DNA from: Planctomycetales bacterium
GTDB lineage: Bacteria; Planctomycetota; UBA11346
DNA length: 15,768 nt
Direction: 5' to 3'
NCBI GenBank assembly: GCA_025362255.1
Contig: JANYGY010000014.1
Location: 1 to 15,768, forward strand
The translations under genes and the position numbers were made by a program. The number at the start of each line of letters is the position of its first letter. The first letter of the stretch is position 1. A model generated the notes under the pieces. That model had not been told where the DNA came from, searched no databases, and worked only from the letters and a program-made list of their open reading frames with translations. Shown here in pieces: positions 1 through 8,503 of this stretch.

Positions 1-873
1 AATAATTGAAACAATAAATCCGATCAGTGGTACAACTTGCAGAAATGCCTGCGTAACAACGGCTAGTGCAGGATTACGCTCATACAATCGGTGAGGGTAA
101 TCTCTTCCATCGGTGATAAATGATGTCCCCCCCATGGCCAATATCATGAATGCGAGCATGAGGAGGTCCAACAGTGCAAGGGCTGCTAAAATCCAAAATA
201 TACCGTTTGTTTTGGATGCAGGCACCAAGAACGACGAAGCTGAATCGATATTCGACCTCACTGACCGCCGCAGCTTTGCCACTGGCGCAAACTCAGCAAT
301 TTTCCCAAGTGGTGAGTTTTTGGTTAGCGGAGGGGCGGAATCGTCCAAGATGATAAGCTGATCGTCAGCCGCATCTATTGATTGTAAACTGTGGGAGTGA
401 TCTGGGAAGTTTATCGCAATTTTACATGGCAGATCCTTGTGGAGAACGAAATTGCGTCCAAGAGATATCTGCGATTTTTTTGGTGTAGATGATATTGATT
501 TGTACGTAGTAAAACGTGAATTAAATGCTGGACGTTGAATGAAGGAGAGAATTTTCACAACCAATACGCATGCGCCGAAAAGATCAGCCAAAATTACTGA
601 CCTCGTCAAAACATGTTCTGGAAAAATAATACCACGAACTGAGATATCCCCTTGAAATCTCAATCCATTGATCTGATCTGCGGGCGCAACCACAAATAAA
701 AATAAAAACAAGATATAGAACAGATCGCTCGAATCAAAATATTTTCTGTCGCCAAGCGCTAAACCTAATGCGCCTACTAACAGTCCTGGAATCCATAAGG
801 CAAGCTCACCAGCATCCTGACTAAACAGCACAACTTGAACTGTTAAGGTCATCACCAGAAGCAACTTGAGCAT
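1..873 (-). CDS. Polytopic membrane protein, probable oligosaccharide repeat-unit polymerase (Wzy-like), C-terminus beyond the left edge
   Basis: Reading the minus strand from an ATG at 871-873 gives 291 uninterrupted codons that run off the left edge, so the gene is partial. The start lies only 3 nt after the stop of the upstream glycosyltransferase, which indicates one operon and probable translational coupling. Hydrophobic segments lie at about residues 2-18, 26-41, 51-63, 92-111, 225-247 and 270-291, giving at least six membrane spans. Between spans 4 and 5 is an unusually long polar stretch of about 113 residues (112-224). A polytopic protein beside glycosyltransferases, with a flippase and a co-polymerase in the same locus, is most likely the Wzy-type polymerase that joins lipid-linked repeat units on the periplasmic face. 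Such polymerases share little sequence identity, and I see no diagnostic motif in the visible part. The call therefore rests on topology and neighbours. An O-antigen ligase or an unrelated membrane protein is possible. Base composition is AT-richer than most of the window. Confidence 0.6.
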   Translation of the reverse strand, partial: MLKLLLVMTLTVQVVLFSQDAGELALWIPGLLVGALGLALGDRKYFDSSDLFYILFLFLFVVAPADQINGLRFQGDISVRGIIFPEHVLTRSVILADLFGACVLVVKILSFIQRPAFNSRFTTYKSISSTPKKSQISLGRNFVLHKDLPCKIAINFPDHSHSLQSIDAADDQLIILDDSAPPLTKNSPLGKIAEFAPVAKLRRSVRSNIDSASSFLVPASKTNGIFWILAALALLDLLMLAFMILAMGGTSFITDGRDYPHRLYERNPALAVVTQAFLQVVPLIGFIVSII

Positions 874-876
874 TGA

Positions 877-2145
877 CTACTCTTCGCCACGAAGTCTGGG
901 AATGAGCATGTGCAACATAATTCGATCAAAAATAGAAGCGGGTTGCCGTCGTTGTTCGGCCACCGCGGCGGCTTGGCCCAACGATTCAGCAAAGGTCGCT
1001 GGTGACCAATCGGTAATCAGTTCGCGACTACGCATTCCGAAAGCCTTACCTTGATCGGGTAAGGTTGCTAGATCGTTGATCCGGGCTGCTATCACTGCGG
1101 GATCAAGTGGGTTGAAATGCCAGCCATTGCGTCCGTTTTCCACTAATAAGTCAGCACAACCGCAGCGTGACGAAATTAAGATGGGTAAGCCTGCGGCCAT
1201 CGCTTCGTTCACCACTAGACCCCACTGCTCGATCACGCTGGGCAGGATCAGTGCATTGGCCATCGCATACCAGGTTGGTAACGCATCGTATTGAGCGAAA
1301 CCCGGAAAATGAACTCGGCCATCCAAGCCAAGGCGGTGGACTTGGAGTTCGAGTTCAGAGCGCAGAGGGCCATCGCCAAGCAGCACCAGATCCAGTTCTG
1401 CTGGCTTGCCGTGGCAATACATCGCGAAGGCTTCGAGCAGGGTATTGAGATTTTTTTTCGGTACGAAACGGGCCACCGCCAGTAAAAAAGGGCGCGGCAG
1501 GCCGCGCGCTTGTCGCAATGCTGGAGCCGAGGCGCGGAGCGCATCTGCACCTTTGGCAAAATAACGATTGTCGACCACATTATAACCGAGGCTAATGGCA
1601 GTCTTAGGCATGCCGAGGGCAGACAGGTAATCTGTTTTGCAGGCAAGTCCTGCCCCGAATTTTCCGACGATTCGCCGTTTGAGCCACTCGGCGATCATAC
1701 TTCGCGGCTTATCCTCGGGATTGCTGTCTACCATCACGATTGCGGGAGTTGCCGTGCGCAGGCACCAAGCAAGGGCCGCCAAACTGTAAGGCGTACCCCA
1801 CGACGGAATTGCAACCGTCGAGGGGTTGTACATATTGAGAATTCCTTCAACTTTTCCCGCGACCACACGGGCGCTGACAGTAGTGCAATCGACTCCAGGA
1901 AAAAGGGTCTCACGGGTAAATGGCACTGGATCTGTCTCAGTTCGCCAAGCGTAGGTCAGATCAGCCCCGCTCATTTCAATGCCGACGACCGGATAACGCG
2001 TCGCACATGCCTTTAAACGAGCTAGATGATATGGACCGAATCGATGCCAGATAATTGCGACAGGGCCTTTTCGGCGAGAAGCAAGGTGGTTGAGGGCAAG
2101 GGCTTGCTCACGCTTGGACTGAGGTTGCACAATGGCCGTAGGCAT
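877..2145 (-). CDS. Glycosyltransferase, GT4 family (GT-B fold)
   Basis: This 422-residue protein should transfer a sugar from a nucleotide donor to a lipid-linked repeat unit on the cytoplasmic face of the inner membrane. The C-terminal half is typical of family GT4. It has the donor-domain opening AVARFVPKKNLNTLLEAF (about 223-240), the strand LVLLGDGPL (253-261), the loop HFPGFAQYDALPTWY (279-293), and the E-x7-E motif EQWGLVVNE with glutamates 306 and 314, followed by AMAAGLPIL. The N-terminal acceptor domain (about 28-200) is less conserved, as expected. There is no signal peptide or clear membrane span. The ATG at 2143-2145 has only a weak ribosome-binding site, so the exact start is less sure. 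It is the first gene of a minus-strand operon that continues into the polymerase-like gene 3 nt downstream, and it diverges from the GH71-like gene. Donor and acceptor sugars cannot be read from the sequence. Confidence 0.9.
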   Translation of the reverse strand: MPTAIVQPQSKREQALALNHLASRRKGPVAIIWHRFGPYHLARLKACATRYPVVGIEMSGADLTYAWRTETDPVPFTRETLFPGVDCTTVSARVVAGKVEGILNMYNPSTVAIPSWGTPYSLAALAWCLRTATPAIVMVDSNPEDKPRSMIAEWLKRRIVGKFGAGLACKTDYLSALGMPKTAISLGYNVVDNRYFAKGADALRASAPALRQARGLPRPFLLAVARFVPKKNLNTLLEAFAMYCHGKPAELDLVLLGDGPLRSELELQVHRLGLDGRVHFPGFAQYDALPTWYAMANALILPSVIEQWGLVVNEAMAAGLPILISSRCGCADLLVENGRNGWHFNPLDPAVIAARINDLATLPDQGKAFGMRSRELITDWSPATFAESLGQAAAVAEQRRQPASIFDRIMLHMLIPRLRGEE

Positions 2146-2234
2146 AGCACAATCGTCATCATAACTTGAGAACAGGCAAGGCGCACCTCGTTCGGAGATG
2201 GTTCAAGTCAGGTTGAATTAAAGGATGCGAACCT
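2146..2234. promoter_or_regulatory. Divergent intergenic region between the GT4 and GH71-like genes
   Basis: These 89 nt separate two divergently transcribed genes, so promoters for both are expected here. A purine-rich ribosome-binding site (AAAGGA, 2220-2225) lies 9 nt before the plus-strand ATG at 2235. I could not identify convincing -35/-10 pairs for either direction. The promoter call rests on gene orientation alone. Confidence 0.4.
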
Positions 2235-3707
2235 ATGATCAAGCTCATGTTAAGATTATTCAGGGTGATACAGTTGGTATTAGCCACCGTCATTTCGGCT
2301 GGCGTTAGCTTCGCTCAGGAATTGACGTCTGAGGATTTACCGATATCTCCACATCAATTACCTTTTTTGATGCCAAATCCAGCGGTTTTATCCGCGTCCC
2401 CACGCAAGGTTTTCGCCCACTATATTACTCAATTTCCCAGATCGTTCGATAATCGACCGAGCCTTGAAGACTATTATGATTCTCAGTATCTTAAACCTGA
2501 GGGAGAGAATAATAAATTTAAGAATCAGGGAGGATTTATTCGGCAACGGCCCCTGCCACGGGCAGTCATCGCTGAGAGTTCAGATAGCAGGATGGATTGG
2601 CGACAACAAGATTTGTGCTGGGAGGTTCAAACTGCCGCACGTGCGGGAATTGATGGTTTTGTTCTTAACTTATTAGAAACGCAAGGAGTCCATTGGGAGC
2701 GAGCCAAGTCGTTGTTGGCTGCGGCGGCAACTGTTCCTGGGTTTCGAATTGTCCTGATGCCGGATGTGACATCCGCTTTTAAGACACCTCAGGAAGTAAT
2801 TGATGCGATGGTCCAATTGGGAGCCTCCCCCGCTGCATATCGGCTACCTGATGGTCGCTTGGTGGTCGCTCCATATTGTGCGCAAATTCACCCCAACGAG
2901 TGGTGGGATGAGGTCGATGCAGGTTGCAAGGCACAGGGTCTTCGTGTCGCATTTTTTCCTGTGCTGCAAAGTCTTGAAATCCATTTTGGGCGTTTCGCAA
3001 GAAACTGTTTCGGGATTTCGGAATGGGGCATGCGGACGCCAGAAGTTGTCGTACATCGACCGGATTTTGCAGGCCAGTCACATCGTCAAAAAATGTTATG
3101 GATGGAACCGATTTCACCGCAAGACATGCGCGCTAAAGATCTTTTTTTATTCGAGGCCGGCAACACAGAATTATTTCGCAGCATGTGGCAACGGGCGATT
3201 GACAAGGACGCGGACTGGGTCCAGCTCATAACGTGGAATGACTATTCGGAAGCCACCGAGATTGCACCTTCAACGGGTACTGGCTGGATGTACTTGGATT
3301 TGACGTCGTGGTATGCTGCAAGGTTTAAGACTGGTGCTTGGCCAAAAGTCGAACGCGATACGGTCTGGCTCGTGCATCGGACCCAGGAAAGCGGATTGAA
3401 GCCACGCAAACAGCCGAAACCGTTTTTCTGGCGCGATAGTACGCCCCGAGACGAAGTCGAGGCAGTAGTATTGTTGACGTCGGCGGCTGACATCACGCTA
3501 ACTAGCGGAAAATCAGTTCTTACTCAGCGCTTACAAGGTGGACTATCGAGGCTCACAGTGCCGTTGGCCGTTGGGCGTCCTTCGGTAGAAATCAAACGTC
3601 AGGGGCGATTAGTCCTGGGTGGTGAGAGTGGGTGGTCAGTTGTTAAAGAGGCGGATTATCAGGATCTTTTATATCGTGCGACGGAATTGAGTGGACCTGC
3701 CAAATGA
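2235..3707 (+). CDS. Secreted glycoside hydrolase, GH71-like (alpha-1,3-glucanase family)
   Basis: This 490-residue protein has an N-terminal signal peptide with a hydrophobic core at about 9-22 and likely cleavage after SFA near residue 27, so it should act in the periplasm or outside the cell. The body matches the GH71 layout. It has KVFAHYI (58-64), the helix and strand ARAGIDGFVLNLLE (135-148), IVLMPDVTS (172-180), PDGRLVVAPY (205-214) and the hallmark VQLITWNDYSEATEIAPS (329-346). A C-terminal region (about 372-475) resembles the beta-rich tail of GH71 enzymes. GH71 members characterised in fungi cleave alpha-1,3-glucan; substrates of bacterial members are mostly untested. The related GH99-type fold is an alternative. 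Its stop overlaps the start of the outer-membrane barrel gene by 4 nt (ATGA), so the two products are probably made together. By analogy with BcsZ, PslG or PelA in other exopolysaccharide loci, it may trim or release the polymer exported by this locus. The substrate is inferred, not seen. Confidence 0.78.
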   Translation: MIKLMLRLFRVIQLVLATVISAGVSFAQELTSEDLPISPHQLPFLMPNPAVLSASPRKVFAHYITQFPRSFDNRPSLEDYYDSQYLKPEGENNKFKNQGGFIRQRPLPRAVIAESSDSRMDWRQQDLCWEVQTAARAGIDGFVLNLLETQGVHWERAKSLLAAAATVPGFRIVLMPDVTSAFKTPQEVIDAMVQLGASPAAYRLPDGRLVVAPYCAQIHPNEWWDEVDAGCKAQGLRVAFFPVLQSLEIHFGRFARNCFGISEWGMRTPEVVVHRPDFAGQSHRQKMLWMEPISPQDMRAKDLFLFEAGNTELFRSMWQRAIDKDADWVQLITWNDYSEATEIAPSTGTGWMYLDLTSWYAARFKTGAWPKVERDTVWLVHRTQESGLKPRKQPKPFFWRDSTPRDEVEAVVLLTSAADITLTSGKSVLTQRLQGGLSRLTVPLAVGRPSVEIKRQGRLVLGGESGWSVVKEADYQDLLYRATELSGPAK

Positions 3708-4918
3708 AAAATGGCATCGCAGTGAGCTTTGTGCTCACATCATTCCCTGTTTTCTTGCCGTATTTCCTTGCGGCGATGGAAGTCCCAGCCGGACCTCTTC
3801 GCGTAGTGCCCTACGCAGAACCATTATTTTTCGATGGTCGGGTCGAATTACACCCCACAACATCGATTGGAGGGGGTTATGATTCGAATCTCAATGGAAG
3901 TGGGACATCCGATTTTTTCGCGCATGGTACAGCGGGTGGCCATGGACATTATTATATCAATCTAGACCTTGATGCCGATCTAGATGTTCAGGTAGGGCGA
4001 TTGCGCTATCGTCAGACACCTAGCAGAGATACCACCGAATTATCGTCACTTTTAGATATTTTCTATCGAGGTCCGGCGTGGAATGTCGGCGGTGCGGCCA
4101 ATGGAGACCGGGGGCGCGAGCCTGAACCCATCACCGGGGAACAAATTCTCCGGAATCGATTCGGCGGACGACTCGCGGCTGAACGAAAAGAAACCGGACC
4201 TTATATCAAGGCCTCCAATTCATTCGAGCGAATTAATTACCTCGAGGACTCCACGCTCTTTGATCGAGATCAAGCGGATCGCACGAAGTGGAAAGACGAT
4301 GTGCGGCTTGGGTGGCGTACGCAACGCGACACCAAGATGTATGGCGTGATCATGACATCGATCATGCGCTACGACCAAGAGGGTCGTTTTCGCAACGGCG
4401 TGCTTGGCGTCATTGGTGCGGGAAGCTCTTTATCGCTAGCTCCAGAGTGGACTGCCGAGGCCGAAGCCGGCCTCGCCTTTGGGACTTTCAGTTCGGCTGC
4501 ATTTGATAACCCGGATTATGACGATCAGCATGTTCGAGCGCCCTATAGCGATCTGGGCTTGCGTTGGGATTGGGAAGAATCCAGCTCGATTTCAATTCGT
4601 GCAGAATCCGGTCTTAACGAGGGGCGAACCGCCAATGCAGTTTATAGACGAGAATTATCTCTGGATTTTGAACTGCGTCTGCGCCAAAGACTGCGGGCTT
4701 TCAGTGAGTGCTCATGGAGTCGCGAAGAGGACAGCGGGGCGGCGGCCGGTACAGATGTTCAGGTAAGAAACATAATCGGTACTACAATTGGAATGCGTGG
4801 TACCCCAGTTTCTGGCGTTGGCCTCCAGTTGAGTGTCGGAGAATCACGCACCACCGCTACCGATGGTGATGGATTTAATCGCTTGGTGATAGAATTCTCA
4901 GTGGGCTTCGCTTTTTAG
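3704..4918 (+). CDS. Outer-membrane beta-barrel protein, candidate polysaccharide export porin
   Basis: This 404-residue protein starts at the ATG inside the stop of the upstream GH71-like gene (ATGA at 3704-3707), implying translational coupling. The first 25 or so residues form a signal peptide, cut near LAAMEV. The mature part shows the alternating polar/hydrophobic strands, Tyr/Trp girdles and acidic or glycine-rich turns of a transmembrane beta-barrel, for example TTSIGGGYDSNLNGSG near residues 52-67 and repeated strands from about 130 to the end. It ends in an amphipathic strand with terminal phenylalanine (EFSVGFAF), the usual C-terminal signal of outer-membrane barrels. I recognise no named family. 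Length and context fit the separate barrel porins that work with OPX proteins lacking their own outer-membrane segment, as in Myxococcus xanthus polysaccharide export. A structural or adhesin-type barrel is possible. Outer-membrane location is well supported; the export role is an inference from neighbours. Confidence 0.75.
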   Translation: MKNGIAVSFVLTSFPVFLPYFLAAMEVPAGPLRVVPYAEPLFFDGRVELHPTTSIGGGYDSNLNGSGTSDFFAHGTAGGHGHYYINLDLDADLDVQVGRLRYRQTPSRDTTELSSLLDIFYRGPAWNVGGAANGDRGREPEPITGEQILRNRFGGRLAAERKETGPYIKASNSFERINYLEDSTLFDRDQADRTKWKDDVRLGWRTQRDTKMYGVIMTSIMRYDQEGRFRNGVLGVIGAGSSLSLAPEWTAEAEAGLAFGTFSSAAFDNPDYDDQHVRAPYSDLGLRWDWEESSSISIRAESGLNEGRTANAVYRRELSLDFELRLRQRLRAFSECSWSREEDSGAAAGTDVQVRNIIGTTIGMRGTPVSGVGLQLSVGESRTTATDGDGFNRLVIEFSVGFAF

Positions 4919-4984
4919 ATCATCTTTTGATGGCAATATGTTGGTATTATCGCGATAAAGAGCTTAAACGTTAATGCGGGGGTA

Positions 4985-7147
4985 TCAGCTGGTTTTATTT
5001 TCGTTAGCAGCGGTAGAATCAGCAGTGGGTTCTATGATTTGTGTCGGTTGGCGTTTGTAGAGAAGTCCTGAGCCGAGAGGTGACGTCTGAGGCGGAACCA
5101 CGCCACGGTCATCCTTCGCTCTCGTTTGGAGCGCTGTGGTACGATCATCATTGATGATGAGACCCAGAACTTTTCCACGCAAGCGGCCTAGGCGGGTTTG
5201 GCTGAGCCGCAAAGCCTGTTTCGAGGTGAAGCGATCGCGAATAACCAGCAGGATATCGTCCGCAAGAGCACCGATTTCAAGTGCTTCTGAAAATTCCAGA
5301 GGGGGGCAATCGAAGAGGATATAGTCGAAAGTTTCGGTGAAATCAGACAGTCGTTCGTGAAATAAAGGACTTTGCAACTGTTCTGCAGAGTGGTCATTAG
5401 GAGTCCCTGCGGGCAGCAGGTGCAAGCGAGGCCATGAAGTTGGTAGTGGCGCAATGTCGGCCTGGCCAGCGAGCAGCTCAGCGAGACCTGGAAGTCCCTC
5501 GGGCATTCCCAGATGCCGATGCAATCCCGGCATACGCAAGTCAGCGTCGACCACTAACACACCGCGACCCGAAGCCGCCAGGCTCATTCCCAAGCGTGCC
5601 ACCACTGTACTCCGGCCCTCTCCGCTTGAGGGCGACGTGATCGCAATGATCCGCGTCGCGTCACCACTGGCGGCACTGAGTTGGAGAGTCGAGCGCATCA
5701 TGCGAAATGCCTCCTCGACTCCTTGCCAACGTCGATCGGCTGTTCGTTCATCACGACGTCCTAGCAATGGCAATCCCTCGGCGTGTGGAATCATACCTAA
5801 TGTCGGAAGGTCGGTGAGTTCTGTCACTGAATCAGCATCGCGTATGCGGCGATCGAAGGTCTCTGCGACCAAAGCCGCGCCAATGGCTCCAATGATTCCA
5901 AGCATGATTGATGCAATAAACGACATGCTCCGTCTGACATTCACTGGAACACTGCCGGCATGGGGTTCTTCGGCGATGGTGACCACTTGCCCGACGAGCA
6001 AACTGCTCGCTTCCTCTTCGTGCTGGCGGTTGATCAGGGTTTGAAAGATACGCTCCCGCGTTGCAGCCTCTTCGCTCTTCAACTGCAACTTTCCAAGACT
6101 CCTGCGCAAAGCAGATAATTCATTTCGAGCTGCAGAGATCGCCGACCTCAGTTCATCGCGTTGACTGACCATAGCGGCGCGTTGGTGGGCAATACCTGCG
6201 CGCACCACGCTTATGGAGGATTCTAATCGATCCCGGGCGGTAGCGATGCGGCTATCGAGTTGTACCACCTCGGGGTTGGTCTCCAGGAAGTCTTTGAGCA
6301 ACAGGCGACGCTGATCACCCAATTCATTGAGACTTTGGTACTGGCTTTGTACGAGGACCTCACGCCGGATTTCGGGGACTTGAACCAGAGACTGCAAATG
6401 AAGATCGGGCGTAGCTGCAAGGTCAGAGGCGATAAGAGTTGCTTGAACAACTTCGGCCTGAGCCAAATCTCGTTCAGCTGCCAGCAACCGGACTTCGAGT
6501 TGGGTCAACCGTTCAGTTATGGGATTTCGTTCGGGATCGCTGCTCACGATGCCAAGTTCAATGCGAAGCTGTTGCTCTTCATCACGCGCGCGGGTGAGTT
6601 CATTCTTTGCTGACTCGGCCTGCGTTCGCAGCAGTGCGACTCCGCCGTCTGTGACCTGTTGGTGACGCCGTCGTTCGTGAGCTTGATATTGCTCGATTGC
6701 AGTAACTAGGATCTGCTCAGCAACACGTGGGCTTTCATCGCGCATCGTCAGATCAATCATCCAACTGTCCTTATTGCTGATCGCCTTCAGACGACCTTCC
6801 AGGACTGATATCGGGTCTCGCGCATATATATTTTTTTTCTCGAGTTGTGCTGCTTGCACGGTCGCTGCGAGTACTGGGTAAGAAACGATGAGATCACGTT
6901 GAGTGTTCATCAGACTGTAGCGATCTTCGCGGTCACTACCTGATGGCGAAAAGTCGACAGCCCGACGACTTTGGTCGACCACCAATTTTGCATCGGCCTG
7001 GTACAGGGGGGTGACACTCAGGAACCACGCCAGCACTAGTACCCCGATCGCAATCCCAGTAACCAGGGCCACCACCATCCGACGTTTGAGCAAATCGAAA
7101 AATGAGGCGACTGGCGAGGTCTGCGTAGTGCTTTGCGTGCTGGACAT
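4985..7147 (-). CDS. Polysaccharide co-polymerase fused to a BY-kinase-like ATPase domain (Wzc/GumC type), Walker A lysine replaced by arginine
   Basis: This inner-membrane protein should set chain length and link polymerisation to export. From the ATG at 7145-7147 it is 720 residues. The frame is open to a TTG at 7187-7189, but the ATG has a GGAG site 5 nt upstream and is preferred. In order it has a Wzz-type N-terminus with a membrane span (about 23-45), a long periplasmic helical coiled coil (about 165-365), a proline-containing segment before the second span (about 405-430), an oligomerisation motif EAFRMMR (479-485), Walker A SSGEGRST (507-514), Walker A' VLVVDADLRMP (530-540) and Walker B YILFDCPP (609-616). 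Active bacterial tyrosine kinases have Lys in Walker A; here it is Arg512 (codon CGG). The C-terminal tail has a single tyrosine (697) instead of a tyrosine cluster. Kinase activity may therefore be lost or weak, leaving a structural co-polymerase. It is convergent with the barrel gene and lies downstream of the GT2 gene. Confidence 0.88.
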   Translation of the reverse strand: MSSTQSTTQTSPVASFFDLLKRRMVVALVTGIAIGVLVLAWFLSVTPLYQADAKLVVDQSRRAVDFSPSGSDREDRYSLMNTQRDLIVSYPVLAATVQAAQLEKKNIYARDPISVLEGRLKAISNKDSWMIDLTMRDESPRVAEQILVTAIEQYQAHERRRHQQVTDGGVALLRTQAESAKNELTRARDEEQQLRIELGIVSSDPERNPITERLTQLEVRLLAAERDLAQAEVVQATLIASDLAATPDLHLQSLVQVPEIRREVLVQSQYQSLNELGDQRRLLLKDFLETNPEVVQLDSRIATARDRLESSISVVRAGIAHQRAAMVSQRDELRSAISAARNELSALRRSLGKLQLKSEEAATRERIFQTLINRQHEEEASSLLVGQVVTIAEEPHAGSVPVNVRRSMSFIASIMLGIIGAIGAALVAETFDRRIRDADSVTELTDLPTLGMIPHAEGLPLLGRRDERTADRRWQGVEEAFRMMRSTLQLSAASGDATRIIAITSPSSGEGRSTVVARLGMSLAASGRGVLVVDADLRMPGLHRHLGMPEGLPGLAELLAGQADIAPLPTSWPRLHLLPAGTPNDHSAEQLQSPLFHERLSDFTETFDYILFDCPPLEFSEALEIGALADDILLVIRDRFTSKQALRLSQTRLGRLRGKVLGLIINDDRTTALQTRAKDDRGVVPPQTSPLGSGLLYKRQPTQIIEPTADSTAANENKTS

Positions 7148-7444
7148 GATGGCTCCGAAAGGATGAGTTGTTCCTAAAACCCTGATCAATCAGCTCACGG
7201 GTTATCCCTGAAAGCTGGTAGCCTGTAAGCTGGGGGTCGTTGCTCTCGACGCAATGGTATTGAGTGGGATAAATCGGCATAAAAAATAAGTCCAAAAATA
7301 TTCATCCGAGGTGAGACATTTCTGTCTTCTCAACGAGTTTTTCGGAAAAATATTATTTTTAAACCGCATTCTACGCTGAAATATCTGTTCAAGTGCTGTC
7401 TTTTTATTAACCTGATTGCAAAACTTAGCCACGACATCGGCGAT
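7148..7444. other. Intergenic region of 297 nt upstream of the co-polymerase gene
   Basis: The region lies between two minus-strand genes, GT2 and the co-polymerase. It is AT-rich in its upstream half (about 7290-7430). Its length leaves room for a separate promoter and 5' leader for the co-polymerase gene. It holds only a small hairpin with a GAAA loop (AGACA/TGTCT arms, around 7320-7333 on the plus strand). I found no riboswitch consensus and no convincing sigma-70 promoter. An open frame of 76 codons (7202-7432, minus) has no protein-like features and is not called as a gene. Confidence 0.4.
7153..7156 (-). promoter_or_regulatory. Ribosome-binding site (GGAG) deciding the co-polymerase start
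   Basis: GGAG on the minus strand ends 5 nt before the ATG at 7145-7147. The alternative TTG start 14 codons upstream has no such site, and the extra residues have no family counterpart that I recognise. This supports the shorter protein. Confidence 0.7.
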
Positions 7445-8503
7445 TCATCTTTTTGATGAAAGCCTGGCATTCGCCTCAACCCGCTGCGGAATTACGGACA
7501 GAATGCGATAACACAACCAACGTTTAAGGGAAGGCCAAGCGCACGTCACGGCCATCAACCATCCTAAATGCCTCAGCCAAGATAAACGAAACTTCGGCAC
7601 CAAACTGGCTCTCCAAGCTTTTGTGAGATTCATAGGTCGTAATCCCGGGGGTGCAGCAGCGCCGAGCAAGTGCCAAGCCAAAAAATTTCGAATCTGTTTG
7701 AAGTTATTAAGAATAGCAACATTTGGGTCAAAATGAACTCTTCGCTTTTGTGCGAAAAATGCGATTGCGCGAAGTTTATCTGCTTCTTCATAGGCTGATT
7801 GGGACAATTTTTCGAGACCTTCATTAAGGCTCATGTTTTTACCATGAACTCGGTAGCGGGCGACCACCGTGTTGCAATCGCGATATGTCCCAAACAACGG
7901 TGAGATCGCGTGTAGAAAACCATCAAGCGCATTACGGATTTGGGGATTGAAGTCGAGTCCAGCCTGAACGACGTCGCGTCGCCAGGCGTTGCCGGACGTG
8001 TACGGCCAGTGGTCGAGACGACCATTCAGCAGCAGGGGCGAGGACAAATCACCGGACAACCAGCGACGCTTGAACAGGCAGCCACTCAAGGCCTGACCAT
8101 GACGATCAATGAGATCCATCTGTCCTTGGCTAACTACACACTGATGGTCAGCTTCGAATTCGCCGACGTGACGAGCCAAGGCAGTGGACGTCAAAACGTC
8201 ATCCGCATCGAGAAAAACGATTATATTACCGACAGAGCCCGAGAACCCGGCCATTGCTGCCCCCCACTGCCCGCATCCGCCAGTTCTGACGACCAGCAGT
8301 TGGTTTCGATACGCTTCGAGCACGGCAAGCGAGTTATCGGTCGAAGCGTCATCGACCACGATCAGTTCCATCGCCGGAAATATCTGATCGAGAACGCTAT
8401 CCACGGCGGCCCTGAGAAAATGACCATAATTATGGTTGGTAATGATAACGCTGACCCGTGCGGGTACTGAATTGGAGGATTTAAACGACGATGGGGGTTG
8501 CAT
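7445..8503 (-). CDS. Glycosyltransferase, GT2 family (GT-A fold)
   Basis: From the ATG at 8501-8503 this is a 352-residue enzyme; a GTG at 8516-8518 would add five residues. Neither start has a strong ribosome-binding site, and the ATG is chosen by codon preference. The N-terminal GT-A domain is classic GT2. It has VSVIITNHNYGHFLRAAVDS (17-36), ELIVVDDASTDNS (46-58) with the nucleotide-binding aspartates 51 and 52, and VFLDADD (96-102) holding the DxD metal-binding motif. The C-terminal third is more variable and has a hydrophobic, basic stretch near 310-335 that could rest on the inner membrane. It should add a sugar to the growing lipid-linked repeat unit. Its start faces the divergent OPX gene across 145 nt, and the co-polymerase gene follows downstream on the same strand. 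Sugar specificity cannot be inferred. Confidence 0.9.
   Translation of the reverse strand: MQPPSSFKSSNSVPARVSVIITNHNYGHFLRAAVDSVLDQIFPAMELIVVDDASTDNSLAVLEAYRNQLLVVRTGGCGQWGAAMAGFSGSVGNIIVFLDADDVLTSTALARHVGEFEADHQCVVSQGQMDLIDRHGQALSGCLFKRRWLSGDLSSPLLLNGRLDHWPYTSGNAWRRDVVQAGLDFNPQIRNALDGFLHAISPLFGTYRDCNTVVARYRVHGKNMSLNEGLEKLSQSAYEEADKLRAIAFFAQKRRVHFDPNVAILNNFKQIRNFLAWHLLGAAAPPGLRPMNLTKAWRASLVPKFRLSWLRHLGWLMAVTCAWPSLKRWLCYRILSVIPQRVEANARLSSKR

Noticed and set aside
113..361. An 82-codon plus-strand frame near the left edge
   Set aside because: It is antisense to the membrane-protein frame that stays open for 291 codons with clear hydrophobic spans.
4919..4984. Possible terminator between the convergent barrel and co-polymerase genes
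   Set aside because: Only a 4-bp stem (CATC/GATG with a TTTT loop) is present, without a T-run. It is too weak to call.
5454..6044. A 196-codon plus-strand frame opposite the co-polymerase gene
   Set aside because: It is antisense to the Walker motifs and coiled-coil coding region, and its translation is rich in Ser/Arg/Pro without domain features.
7202..7432. A 76-codon minus-strand frame upstream of the co-polymerase gene
   Set aside because: It has no recognisable domain, an odd composition, no good ribosome-binding site, and lies in AT-rich intergenic sequence. It is more likely leader or promoter DNA.
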